Source: Nitzschia sp. pyKryTriq1 (lineage: Eukaryota; Bacillariophyta; Bacillariophyceae; Bacillariales; Bacillariaceae). Taken from it: a stretch of DNA of 64,000 nucleotides. The position numbers were made by a program, and so were the translations under genes. Numbering within the stretch: the stretch's first letter is position 1; each line of letters starts with the position of its first letter. The stretch lies in assembly GCA_956465555.1 (NCBI GenBank), contig OY101116.1, positions 1,426,001 through 1,490,000 of the forward strand, in the 5' to 3' direction. The notes below the pieces were generated by a model that saw only the letters and a program-made list of their open reading frames with translations, had not been told where the DNA came from and made no database searches. Shown piece after piece: positions 11,501 to 20,443 of the stretch.

Positions 11501-11829
11501 CGGATGGATACCTCAGAATCACCCTTGTGTTGATCCATTAACGACGGATTCGTCCAGAAAGTCCTCATTCCGAAATAGTCATGCATGATCAATCGATTAA
11601 CGTTCCAGTCCAACGGATGCATCTGCACAAAGACGCTTTGGTAGTCCAACCTATTGATGATAAGATTTGCATCATCAATCCCGTCCGAGTGCTGCCGGAG
11701 AAAGGCTCGAATCAAGGCAATGCCTCCCTCGCAACTGCTGTCGTCCACATCGACACAATCCTCGAGTCCTCCACTCAATAGCGTTGTCGTGCTGAACACG
11801 AGGCTGACCGAAGGCGACGAAACAGCCAT
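8509..11829 (-). CDS. 5'-nucleotidase-like ectodomain fused to class C GPCR
   Basis: Two exons, 11829-10636 and 10539-8509, with a 96-bp phase-0 intron (GTGAGT..TTCAG). This gives about 1074 residues from ATG 11829 (context ccaaccATGG). Residues 1-300 resemble a degenerate metallophosphatase half. About 300-550 are a clear 5_nucleotid_C domain: GNLHTDALRW, SGGIRGEGWPAGPVR|VSD across the intron, LPFAST, FQVSGLRYTY. A beta-rich spacer follows, then from about residue 718 seven membrane segments of the GABA-B/mGlu (7tm_3) type, then a charged cytoplasmic tail of roughly 80 residues. The metal ligands typical of active 5'-nucleotidases (DxH, GNHE, GHxH) are not seen in the N-terminal half, while the base/ribose-binding half is kept. 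I infer a nucleotide- or nucleoside-sensing receptor. No strong signal peptide is visible, so an upstream exon may be missing. Confidence 0.8.
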
Positions 11830-12637
11830 GGTTGGCAAACTGGGAGACTAATACAACAATGTTTCTCTGATTTTTTGTTTCCTTTTTGGACTGCCTTCTC
11901 TTTCTTTTCAAGGGGCGCTGCAATATGGAAAGGGAACGAAGCTCTTGGTTGCGACCTCTACCCTCAACTCTCGACTATTCTACTACTACTACGAACTACG
12001 ACTCTCTCTCGGTGAGAGCTACCGGCAGTACCGGTAGTAGAAGAATTATACTGGCTCACGATGGAGACAAAATACGTAGTAGAAGTATGAAAAACGATTA
12101 TGCCCACCCATAGCAGGTACCGGCAGGGTACGTGTACCGGTACCGGTAGGACCTAATGTTCGAGTACGGGTAGAGACTACCGGTACTCGAAAGTGGGGAT
12201 GCAGAGATCTGCGTCGCGTGTCTCGGTACCGGTTCACTTCTTGGAGACCTATGCGAGAAATTTAGCCATCCCGTACCGGTACCAGTACCGTACCGGTGCT
12301 GTATGAGTACCAGGTACTCGTACAGTACTGGTACTTGTACAACAGTACAACAAGGGGTAATAGACCCGGTACATGTCATACTGTACCGGTATCGGGGTAC
12401 ACCGGGGTGTGGGTCATGGTCATCTCAACACAAAATTCAACATCACGCGCCCCCCTCCTCTTCCCATGCATCTCCCATCATCTCTCGTCGGCTCGCATCG
12501 ATCTCGAATGAAACATCTTTGACTTTTCTGGAATACAGTTCCGAATTGAGCGAGTCGTCGTCGTCGTCAACGCCATTACTGACTATCGCTGCCTTGTAAT
12601 ACTCCACGAATTGAAGTAAGCACAGTCTCTTGATACC
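11830..12637. repeat. Intergenic region dense in TACCGGTA/GTAC palindromic words
   Basis: This lies between the divergent GPCR and calpain genes. From about 12010 to 12410 it is filled with TACCGGTA, GTACCGGTAC and GTACAGTAC-like words, many self-complementary. No ORF with coding character was seen. Promoters of both flanking genes must lie here. Confidence 0.55.
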
Positions 12638-14071
12638 ATGTCACCACTACCAAGCTGGGAGCAATTGTATAATGGTCGGGCTGGATTCTTTTGGAATTTT
12701 TTGTGCTGCCCGTTCATTGGAGCATTTGGCTTGATCTGGCGATCATTGCATGTTTATGCTTTTCCATGCTGTACCGTCCTCTGCCAAAGATTGACGGTGA
12801 ATTGTTTTTGGCGTTACTTTTGTTTTTGGTTTCGTTGGCCCTACGAGGACGAGGGCTTTTTTGGAGCCAAGGCTCTGGGAAATCACGACGCTGAAACAGG
12901 CGCCCAAATGAATCGAAAAACTGATTGGATTCGAGCCCACGAACTGAAGCAATTTCAAGGCAAGCGTCCCCAGCTTTTTGAAGGTGAAATAGAACCACAG
13001 GATTTGTGTCAAGGTGCCGTTGGGGATTGCTGGCTGGTGGCAGCTTTTGCCTGTGCCAGTGAATTTCCCGATTTGATCCGGCACATGTTTCTCACAAAAG
13101 AATATAATCCTCGTGGATTGTACAAGGTTCGAATATACGATCCTCAAGTCGAACAATGGAAAGTTGTGGTGGTAGATGATCGCATTCCTTGCCCAAAGGG
13201 CACAAAATCCCCCCGCTTCATGAAGCCCAATGGAAATGAGCTATGGGCCATCATTCTAGAGAAGGCGTATGCAAAGCATTGTGGAAGCTATGCAGACATG
13301 TCGGGTGGTTTTGTGTTGTGGGCCTGGCTGTCCATGACGGGTCACAATGTCTTTCAACTATCTCTAGATTCGAAAAAAGGCAAATCATGGTACCGAGAAG
13401 ATATGAAAGCGCTTCCGAACCCCAAGGACAAGCGGGATTGTGGATTCCGTCGCTCGAAAGAAAAGTTCAATGATGAAGAAGTTTGGACCCTTCTCAAGAA
13501 GTATGATGCCCAAAAAGCCTTGCTTTCAGCTTCCATTGGTAAACGCGCCGATCGGGTAACGGATGGACCAGCGGGAGAACAGATGCTTGAGAAGGAAGGT
13601 TTGGTGGCAGGGCATGCGTATTCCATCATTGCTGCCGTGCAAGTCGGTGAACGCATTCGAGGAGTACCAAAACCCAACGGCAAGACCTTCCGATTGGTCC
13701 ATTTGCGCAATCCTTGGGGGTCATATGAATGGAAGGGAGCTTGGAGCGACACTAGCAGCATGTGGAAGAAATACAAATCTATTGCCAAACAAGTCGGTCA
13801 TACCAATGCTGATGATGGAAGTTTTTGGATGAGCTTTACAGACTTTAAGAAAACGTTCACTACCATCAATGTCTGCGACAGAGACACCAATAAGGATGCA
13901 TCCTTGGACATAAACGAGGACAACGGATCACTTGGCATTTTGCGAGGCTTCTGCTGTGGATGTGCTCGATTCTGGTGTCTTTGCCAAGGCTTTCGAAATT
14001 TGTATCTGTCGCACGAAACGACCGACAAAACATTGGATGCCAATGAAGGGAAATGTTGTTGGATTTGCTAG
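12638..14071 (+). CDS. Calpain-type cysteine protease (peptidase family C2)
   Basis: 477 residues, single exon. The calpain catalytic core is complete: QGAVGDCWLVAA gives the nucleophile Cys131, GHAYSIIA gives His326, and HLRNPWGSYEWKG gives Asn358. An EF-hand or C2 domain is not evident, so Ca2+ control, if any, would lie in the core. The first 75 residues are unusual, rich in Cys, Trp and Phe (FWNFLCCPF, PCCTVLC, CFWRYFCFWFRW) and could insert in or be acylated onto membranes. The C-terminus has a second Cys cluster (GFCCGCARFWCLC) and ends CCWIC. It therefore looks like a membrane-associated cytosolic protease. Confidence in the enzyme family is high and in membrane attachment only moderate. 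Confidence 0.9.
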   Translation: MSPLPSWEQLYNGRAGFFWNFLCCPFIGAFGLIWRSLHVYAFPCCTVLCQRLTVNCFWRYFCFWFRWPYEDEGFFGAKALGNHDAETGAQMNRKTDWIRAHELKQFQGKRPQLFEGEIEPQDLCQGAVGDCWLVAAFACASEFPDLIRHMFLTKEYNPRGLYKVRIYDPQVEQWKVVVVDDRIPCPKGTKSPRFMKPNGNELWAIILEKAYAKHCGSYADMSGGFVLWAWLSMTGHNVFQLSLDSKKGKSWYREDMKALPNPKDKRDCGFRRSKEKFNDEEVWTLLKKYDAQKALLSASIGKRADRVTDGPAGEQMLEKEGLVAGHAYSIIAAVQVGERIRGVPKPNGKTFRLVHLRNPWGSYEWKGAWSDTSSMWKKYKSIAKQVGHTNADDGSFWMSFTDFKKTFTTINVCDRDTNKDASLDINEDNGSLGILRGFCCGCARFWCLCQGFRNLYLSHETTDKTLDANEGKCCWIC

Positions 14072-14928
14072 TAGTAAGAATATTGAAGTTCTAGCTAAAA
14101 GGGATAAGAGCGTGGATAATTATTGTTTTTTCTTTGAACAAATAGCCGAAATGAAGTCGCTCGCTCTGTGTTTACCGGGGCTTGCGACCCGCACAAGAAG
14201 CAATACATCTTGGATTTCTTGCTTGTGGCTGCGTTGCGCGCCGTTGATGACGAAAACATGCAATACCATGCACTTGTTCGCTGCTTTGCGATATCTAGCT
14301 GGTACTACTAAGAGTAGAACTACGAGTACGAATACTGGTACTCGTTACTACTCTTGTTCACTGCTCTAGATCATCCCGAAAACCCTCTTGTTGATCCTCT
14401 CGTACGCTCCAGAAGATATATTTTTCTACTGTAGACGGTCTATTGATCCTCTCGTACGCTCCAGAAGATATATTTTTCTACTGTAGACGGTCTATTACTC
14501 TTCATGATACATAATATAATAATAATAATATGTACTGTAAGAGAATGTTGCTATGTATGATTTGCTACGGTAGTAGCCTACTAGGTAGGTTCTACGCGTG
14601 TGCTACGTGATACTGGTACTTTGTACTGCGCAGAGGAGTCCATCAAGTCAATTTGAAATGGACCGCAAAAAGCAAAGAGAAGGCGCCGGCGTTGCACGAG
14701 CGCTGGCCGGCCACACATCAGTTTGCAACCGACACTTTCGGAAATTTGAATTGGTGTGCTTGCGAAAAGGAGTGTTTCTCATTGGCCCTCTTTGAGCAAC
14801 TGCCACCGGACGAGACGATAAAAAAGCGAGCACACCATCATCTCGTTTCTCCACAAAAAGTCAGAAGGACGAGGACGGAATTGTCGTTCCTACTACCTGT
14901 ACTGTACAGTTACTTTATTCTGGACACC
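14072..14928. other. Intergenic region with short tandem duplication
   Basis: It holds the 52-bp tandem repeat listed separately and GTAC-like words near 14310-14345. A frame open from 14653 into the P450 gene is probably 5' UTR read-through, since the better start is at 14929. Nothing else was seen. Confidence 0.4.
14391..14494. repeat. Exact 52-bp tandem duplication
   Basis: Two adjacent, apparently identical 52-bp units (14391-14442 and 14443-14494), each starting ttgatcctctcgtacgctcc. The lack of divergence suggests a recent duplication. It lies in the gap between calpain and P450. Confidence 0.95.
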
Positions 14929-16665
14929 ATGGCCCGCTTTTCTTGGTTGTACGAGTTGGCGAGGAAGCCCGTTCCAGTCAAAAAGGAACCACCAAACTTC
15001 TTCCATGATGCCTCTGAGGTGATCGTTGAGAAGTTCCACGGTGCCTCTAAGGTGATCGTTGAGAAGGTCCAAGACGCCTCTCATGTAGCAAGTGCTAAGT
15101 TTGAGGAAACGCGGCAGTATGTCGAGGAAATTGACTTTGAAAGCATGCGTGATACCATTCAGGGAAAGATCCAAAATGCCACGGACGCTGCCACAGATTT
15201 CGTTGTATCGCTAGATCCTAGAGAAATGCCAGAAGACATGATCATGCCTCTAGCTATGGCGGCTCTAGTTGCTCTCGTTTTGGTTGCTCTCCTTTACCGA
15301 AAGAGACAGCTTCGGCTCCGACACCACGCACAATATGGTGATAACGCATTCCCCCCATTTGCCCCATGCAATTCTTTTGAGACAGTGTCGGCACTTACTG
15401 GATCAGAACAGCCGTGGTTCTTCAAGCAGTGCGCCGAAATGGTTGGGCCTGTCTTCCGTCTTCACCTGCCATTCACTAAAGCTCCCATGTTTGTCGCCAT
15501 TGGAGACGTCGAGACAGCCAAGGAAATCCTGCAAGATCCAGAGACTGTCAAGCCGGCAACAATGTATTCCTCCATTGCTACGATCGCGGGTGGGCCTAAC
15601 ATTGTTTCCTCGGAAGGAATCCATTGGAAGCTCTCTCGAAAGTGTTTGTCGCCCGCCTTTATGAAATCACACCTGGATCGAATGCATCGAGTCTGCAAAG
15701 ACCAGACTGAAATTTGGATCGAAAGTCGCCTCGAACCAGCTATTAAAGCGGGGAACGATTTCGATGTCGGTGAAGAGTGTATGCACCTGACCATCGCGAT
15801 CATTTGTCGTGCTGCATTTGAATACAAAATCAAGGACGGGGAGGCAAAGGCATTGATGAAGGATCTTGCAGCTGTGTCTCAAGACTATGCCGTTGACGAG
15901 ATCCAAAACCCGCTTCGAAAGTTAATGGGTCCAAGTCGTGAGAGCGCTGCTGCCAGGGATCGAATTCAAGCATTTGGCAAGAAAATTCTTAGCTCTCACC
16001 GTAAGCAATCGAAGATTCGGCGCACATCGACCGTGGTATCAAAATCTATCATCGCCTGCATCGACAAGAGTACAACCTACGAGGATGACACTCACCGCAT
16101 TGCTGATATCGTCATGCTGTTGCTTTCTGGACATGACACAACGGCATACACATTGGCGTGGATCCTGCTAGAGTTGGCTCGAAATCCACATGAGCTTAAA
16201 TACCTACGAGACGCTCTCGGAGGAAACGATGATGGATTGGCCCAGCAAATGTTGAAGGATATTCTCCGCGAAGGAATGCGTCTTCGACCGGTGAGCCCTG
16301 GTATTGGCGTCCGAATGATCGGGAAAGATTTCTACTTGAAAGACAAAGCGATCGTCATTCCGAAGGGGTCGCATATCATGTTCCCTTCCATGGTACTCAC
16401 AAGAAACGGTGTCGAAGACCCTGAAACATTTCGCCCCTCGAGATGGACTGAGCACCCTGATCGAACATTCCTTCCGTTTTCAACTGGAAAGCGCAACTGT
16501 GTTGGGCAGGCTCTGGCGCTAGCAGAAGTCACATGGGTTCTCTCGCGGCTGTGCGCTAAATATGTTTTTGAAGTGGTGGACGAAGGAAAAGTTGAGTTCT
16601 GCGCTACATTGAAATGCGTAGGAGCACGTTTGAAAGCACACCGCTACGAAAAATCCGGATACTAG
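14929..16665 (+). CDS. Cytochrome P450 with N-terminal repeat region
   Basis: 578 residues from ATG 14929 (caccATGG). The P450 signatures are all present: I-helix LLLSGHDTTA, K-helix ILREGMRLRP (ExxR), a PSMVLTRN..PETFRPSRW block, and the haem loop FLPFSTGKRNCVGQ with Cys524 as the iron ligand. P450s are haem monooxygenases for lipids, sterols, carotenoids or xenobiotics. The substrate is not predictable, but the ExxR/haem spacing fits the CYP4/97-like clan. Unusually, about 100 residues precede the single membrane span (about 103-122). They include a near-repeat of 11 residues (HDASEVIVEKF, HGASKVIVEKV, QDASHVASAKF) predicted to be amphipathic helix. An upstream in-frame GTG/ATG extension to 14653 is possible but less likely. 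Confidence 0.92.
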   Translation: MARFSWLYELARKPVPVKKEPPNFFHDASEVIVEKFHGASKVIVEKVQDASHVASAKFEETRQYVEEIDFESMRDTIQGKIQNATDAATDFVVSLDPREMPEDMIMPLAMAALVALVLVALLYRKRQLRLRHHAQYGDNAFPPFAPCNSFETVSALTGSEQPWFFKQCAEMVGPVFRLHLPFTKAPMFVAIGDVETAKEILQDPETVKPATMYSSIATIAGGPNIVSSEGIHWKLSRKCLSPAFMKSHLDRMHRVCKDQTEIWIESRLEPAIKAGNDFDVGEECMHLTIAIICRAAFEYKIKDGEAKALMKDLAAVSQDYAVDEIQNPLRKLMGPSRESAAARDRIQAFGKKILSSHRKQSKIRRTSTVVSKSIIACIDKSTTYEDDTHRIADIVMLLLSGHDTTAYTLAWILLELARNPHELKYLRDALGGNDDGLAQQMLKDILREGMRLRPVSPGIGVRMIGKDFYLKDKAIVIPKGSHIMFPSMVLTRNGVEDPETFRPSRWTEHPDRTFLPFSTGKRNCVGQALALAEVTWVLSRLCAKYVFEVVDEGKVEFCATLKCVGARLKAHRYEKSGY

Positions 16666-16866
16666 TCTCCTGTAATAAGAGGTACCGCGTTACATTTCAA
16701 CTGAAGGGCGCCCTTGCAGACAAAAGTAATATCTCCTCTCGGCTGTTCCAAGGCAAGCAAGGCCGCCTTTCAAAAGCTATTCCATAAAACATCACGAAAC
16801 AATATCTAGATGGATTCTTTTGGACACGAGCAGATTCAATCTTCATTATTATACATAGAAGTATTA

Positions 16867-18399
16867 TCATGAAGGATTCTCGTCATTGTCGTCATCATTT
16901 TGAATCACCAGCAAAACAGCGGAGCCGATGAGAAGCCCTCCAGCGTACCCGGTAGGCCCAAGCAATTCACCCAATACGAGAAATGCCACAACTGCCGTAA
17001 AGAGCGGCTGGATTGTGTAAATTAAATTCGCAGTCGCAGGTGGAACCCTCGCCTGGCCGAAAGTCTGCGCCGATATCGTATAGCCGACGGTAATGAGACC
17101 AATCCAAGTTGTGGCAGCGCCAAGTTTGAACCATTCGTCAGAGGAAATAGCTGGATCGTGGACACTCTCCCAAAAGGCATCCTTGTATTCGACAATATTA
17201 TTGCCAGATGCTACTGCCATTTCCCACAGTTGATTGCTGGGGTCTGGTGAAGAATCTGCAGTGGCTGCAGATGCGAGAAGGGATGCTACAATTACAACGC
17301 CACACCACAACGTCTCTGTCGACGCCTTTGCCACAGCGAGCTTGATTGCTGGGGAATTCTTGGCATATGTTTCCAGCCGAAGGCAATGGAAAGTGTAAAA
17401 GAGAGCAGCAAGGATAATAGAGACATCCCCTTGTGAAAATGAAAAATTGTCCATTGGAGACAGTAGTCGTGACATTACAATATCGTTGTCGGCGTCGAGG
17501 AGTCCTTCCGAAGAAGATCCCCCGTCCAATCCAATGAAAGCCACACCTGCCAATGCCATGAAACAAGCCAGCCACGTTCTTGCTGGGAGCACATCAAAAT
17601 TGAGTGCCACAAAACTTTGTACCAAAGGCACAAAAATTGTCGTCAACTGCAGCAAAAAGGCAGCTCGATCCGACGATATCGTCTTGAGTCCCACCACTTG
17701 CAAAGCATTCCCCAGAAACAGATACGTCCCTAGCTCGAACCCACCCCACAGCGATAGAGCGTCACCAGCAGAACCTGAACCTGACGAAAAAACGTCCATG
17801 GGGGATGAATTTGTTGTCGTATTAACTGATGTTGGCTTGTCCTCTTGAATTGGGGCTTGAGTACCACCAGGAAATAATGAGAGTACAATCGCGAGCGAGC
17901 TTGTCGCAATAAGGTAATAGACGAATTGAAACAAAAATGGTGGCACATTTGGCTGTATGTCGTATACGTATCGAACGGCTGGCTCAAAGGTACCCCATGC
18001 CAAAGGGACAGTCAGGAGAACCAACACGCCTGCTCGTTTTTCATCAGCGTCAACCTTGTCGGGCACGGACGCGAAACGTCGAATTCGACGACTCCCGCTT
18101 CGTGCTACTTGTCTTCTGCCTATCTGATTCGTCGTTTCCAGCATCGGATGGTACATACAATCATGTCGTGACTTTTCTGTTCTCGCGGTCCAGGTAGTTG
18201 TATGGTAGGAGGTACTACTAGTAGCCGCAAATGCACGCACAGGTGTAAGTGAGATACCAACGACGACGACGACGACGACGACGACGGCCACCACCACGAA
18301 GTTGCATGCCACCATCGCGGATGCTGCCGTCGAGCGCCTCCTCCGACTGTTTTTTCGAGTACGAGTACGGTACATCACAATATTTTGTATGGATACCAT
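16867..18399 (-). CDS. Plastid-targeted EamA/DMT-family transporter, paralogue
   Basis: 510 residues from the first ATG in frame (18399); a later ATG at 18315 gives a cleaner signal peptide. The hydrophobic core is almost pure valine, followed by LTPVRAFAAT, an ASAFAP-like plastid-targeting site, and an Arg/Ser/Thr-rich transit region. The membrane part aligns block by block with the transporter at 6914-8350: LVLLTVPLAWGTFEPAVRYV against LVLLTVPISWGTYVPVVRYL, and PPATANLIYTIQPLFTAV near the C-terminus. Ten or so membrane segments in two EamA halves are expected. The substrate is unknown. The two genes are about 8.5 kb apart and inverted, so they are an old dispersed duplicate rather than a recent tandem. 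Confidence 0.8.
   Translation of the reverse strand: MVSIQNIVMYRTRTRKNSRRRRSTAASAMVACNFVVVAVVVVVVVVVGISLTPVRAFAATSSTSYHTTTWTARTEKSRHDCMYHPMLETTNQIGRRQVARSGSRRIRRFASVPDKVDADEKRAGVLVLLTVPLAWGTFEPAVRYVYDIQPNVPPFLFQFVYYLIATSSLAIVLSLFPGGTQAPIQEDKPTSVNTTTNSSPMDVFSSGSGSAGDALSLWGGFELGTYLFLGNALQVVGLKTISSDRAAFLLQLTTIFVPLVQSFVALNFDVLPARTWLACFMALAGVAFIGLDGGSSSEGLLDADNDIVMSRLLSPMDNFSFSQGDVSIILAALFYTFHCLRLETYAKNSPAIKLAVAKASTETLWCGVVIVASLLASAATADSSPDPSNQLWEMAVASGNNIVEYKDAFWESVHDPAISSDEWFKLGAATTWIGLITVGYTISAQTFGQARVPPATANLIYTIQPLFTAVVAFLVLGELLGPTGYAGGLLIGSAVLLVIQNDDDNDENPS
18261..18286. repeat. (CGA)n/(GTC)n microsatellite inside signal peptide
   Basis: A trinucleotide run of about eight to nine units within the DMT transporter gene. 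On the coding strand it is (GTC)n and encodes most of the poly-valine core of the signal peptide. Confidence 0.9.
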
Positions 18400-18952
18400 C
18401 GTCTTTGGCAACGCACTGGTACTGTACTGCACCGGTATGGATCATCAGCTCTGGATGGGACGATGATGATGGTGACGGTCGAAAATCGAGAAAAAGGACA
18501 AACAATATGTAGAAAGATCCATGCATGGGGATACATAGTATGTACGTACTGTACGAGTACTTGTAGACTACAGTACCAGGTACCTGGTACCAGTAATACA
18601 ATCAGAAGATATCATTATGCGAAAGATCTCCGATCAACACGACCATTAACAGCGTCTTGCCGTGTGCCGCTTGCCGCCCGCTTCGCGCGCAGCCAGCAGC
18701 CAGCACTCTCAAGATCACCTCGACCACACAACAAAACAAAAAACAACGCGAGACGACGAGGAACGAGGCACGAGGCACCGCCGCGAAGCCACACTGTGTA
18801 TTATGTTGTGTTGTCAGTTGTCAGTCCTATTGTGATGTTCACATAGCGGTGCCAAAGAAAAAAACACGAACCATGGCCGAGGACCGAGGACTTCTCCAAA
18901 AGCCACTACTTTCACTAACCGACTTTTAATTGACAAAGAACGGCGAAGCGGT
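18400..18952. promoter_or_regulatory. Divergent intergenic region with GTAC words
   Basis: This is the shared 5' region of the DMT paralogue (minus) and the zinc-domain gene (plus). GTAC/CCAGGTACCTGGTACC-like palindromic words cluster at about 18540-18600. No gene was seen. Confidence 0.4.
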
Positions 18953-20098
18953 ATGTCCATACTCCCTACGATGACGGAAAGAGAAACGGAAACAAAATAT
19001 TTGGTGGTGGTGGGAATGAATCGACCAAGGCTGAACAAAATTATGGCACTGGTGGAAGAGCGACAAGCAATGTCGTCATCACCATCGTCATCGTCGTCAT
19101 CATCTGAGGCGGAGGAATTGGATGGTTCTTCTTCGTCTGCCGCAACACTTTGTGTGGAGTTGGTTCCATGTCTCGCCGCCATGGGTTCCTACCCCGACGA
19201 AAATGGTAATTCCATGAGGTACTTGTCCAATGTGGTCTATCACGACGGGTCTCCCATGACGGCATATTTTGACGACCCATCGTTTCGGGAGAATCTGGAT
19301 TCGGTCCTGCTGATAGGATACGAATGGCAAACGAATGACCAAGACAAAATCCGAGCGTACTTCCAAGCGAACCAGCTGGAAACTTCTATAAAGTGTGTGA
19401 ATCCAAATCCTGATTACGACAATCTGCAGGATGAATTTGAGGCCTTCAAAGGTTTGGACGATGCGGTAAAGCAACAATGTCTGATCGACGGATCTTTAGG
19501 TCCAGCCAAAATGGCAAAGTTGGTCGTCGATTCCATTTGTCATATCAAGAAGCTCAAATCAGATATGATCAAACGAGAAAAGGAGGAAGCTGAACAAGCT
19601 GCAGAATCCACCACCACTGCTACCCACGAAGAAGAATCCGAACAGCAGGAGCAGAAACCACAGCACGAGCCCGCCGACCCGAGTCGCCCACGTTATGCCT
19701 GTCGCATGTGCCGGACCATTTTATTTGGCGAGAATCACTTGGCACAGGATCACATTCAAAATCGCCACACCTTCAAGAAAATGAGTCACTCGAGCAATGG
19801 AAAGCGATCGACACCCACGGTGGACTGCCAATCAATATTTTGCAGCGACGATGTCTTGCAGTGGTTGTCGCCGAGTGGAGAAGATATTGAAGGCAAATTG
19901 ACATGCCCTAGATGCTCCCACAAAATTGGGCATTGGAAATGGGCAGGGGCACAGTGCTCTTGTGGGACATGGGTGACACCTGCCATCCAAATACCGGCAA
20001 CCAGGGTCGATGTTGTGGCTCCGTACCCTCCCAACTCATCGGCAGGTCTAGTAGTAGGAGTCGTCAACCCCATCATCCTACCTTCAGACACCCAGTGA
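18953..20098 (+). CDS. Yvh1/DUSP12-type zinc-domain protein lacking phosphatase
   Basis: 381 residues, single exon. The C-terminal third matches the zinc-binding region of Yvh1/DUSP12: YACRMCRTILF, a His-containing spacer, an SIFC..DVLQWL block, then LTCPRCSHKIGHWKWAGAQC and SCGTWVTPAIQI with RVD. In known members this follows an N-terminal dual-specificity phosphatase with an HCxxGxSRS loop. No such loop is present here. The N-terminal 200 residues instead begin with a short beta-strand-like TKYLVVVG, a Ser run and an unrecognised alpha/beta region, then a Glu/Gln-rich linker. In yeast the Yvh1 zinc domain alone acts in late 60S ribosome assembly (Mrt4 release), so a phosphatase-free ribosome factor is a reasonable inference. 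Confidence 0.75.
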   Translation: MSILPTMTERETETKYLVVVGMNRPRLNKIMALVEERQAMSSSPSSSSSSSEAEELDGSSSSAATLCVELVPCLAAMGSYPDENGNSMRYLSNVVYHDGSPMTAYFDDPSFRENLDSVLLIGYEWQTNDQDKIRAYFQANQLETSIKCVNPNPDYDNLQDEFEAFKGLDDAVKQQCLIDGSLGPAKMAKLVVDSICHIKKLKSDMIKREKEEAEQAAESTTTATHEEESEQQEQKPQHEPADPSRPRYACRMCRTILFGENHLAQDHIQNRHTFKKMSHSSNGKRSTPTVDCQSIFCSDDVLQWLSPSGEDIEGKLTCPRCSHKIGHWKWAGAQCSCGTWVTPAIQIPATRVDVVAPYPPNSSAGLVVGVVNPIILPSDTQ

Positions 20099-20443
20099 TT
20101 CTTTAGCCCCCAAGGATAACGTCAACAATCTCCAGACTCCAGAAATGCCTTCTGCAGTCGACAGTACCAGTACAGAAAGTACAGTAGTCACTCTAGTATC
20201 GTTGATCCGTCCGACTCGACCTTTCCATCGGGTATGTCGGTTGGTGGTATTGCTCATCTAAAGTCCAGAATGTCTGAGGAAGATATTTATTAAAATAGGA
20301 GCAGCAATCGCAATGCGGACAAGGCTCGAAAACGCTTTCTCAACAGGATTGTGAATAAATGACTTTCTAGAGAAGTTCTACTACAGAAACCATTTCGATT
20401 TTATAGACTCTAGATTGCATTCACAGTCGACAGAACAGTTTGT
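20099..20443. other. Intergenic, convergent 3' region
   Basis: This lies between the ends of two convergent genes. No gene or clear repeat was seen. Confidence 0.4.

Noticed and set aside
14653-14928. N-terminal extension of the P450
   Set aside because: The frame is open but the segment is not P450-like, and ATG 14929 has a better context followed directly by the repeat region.
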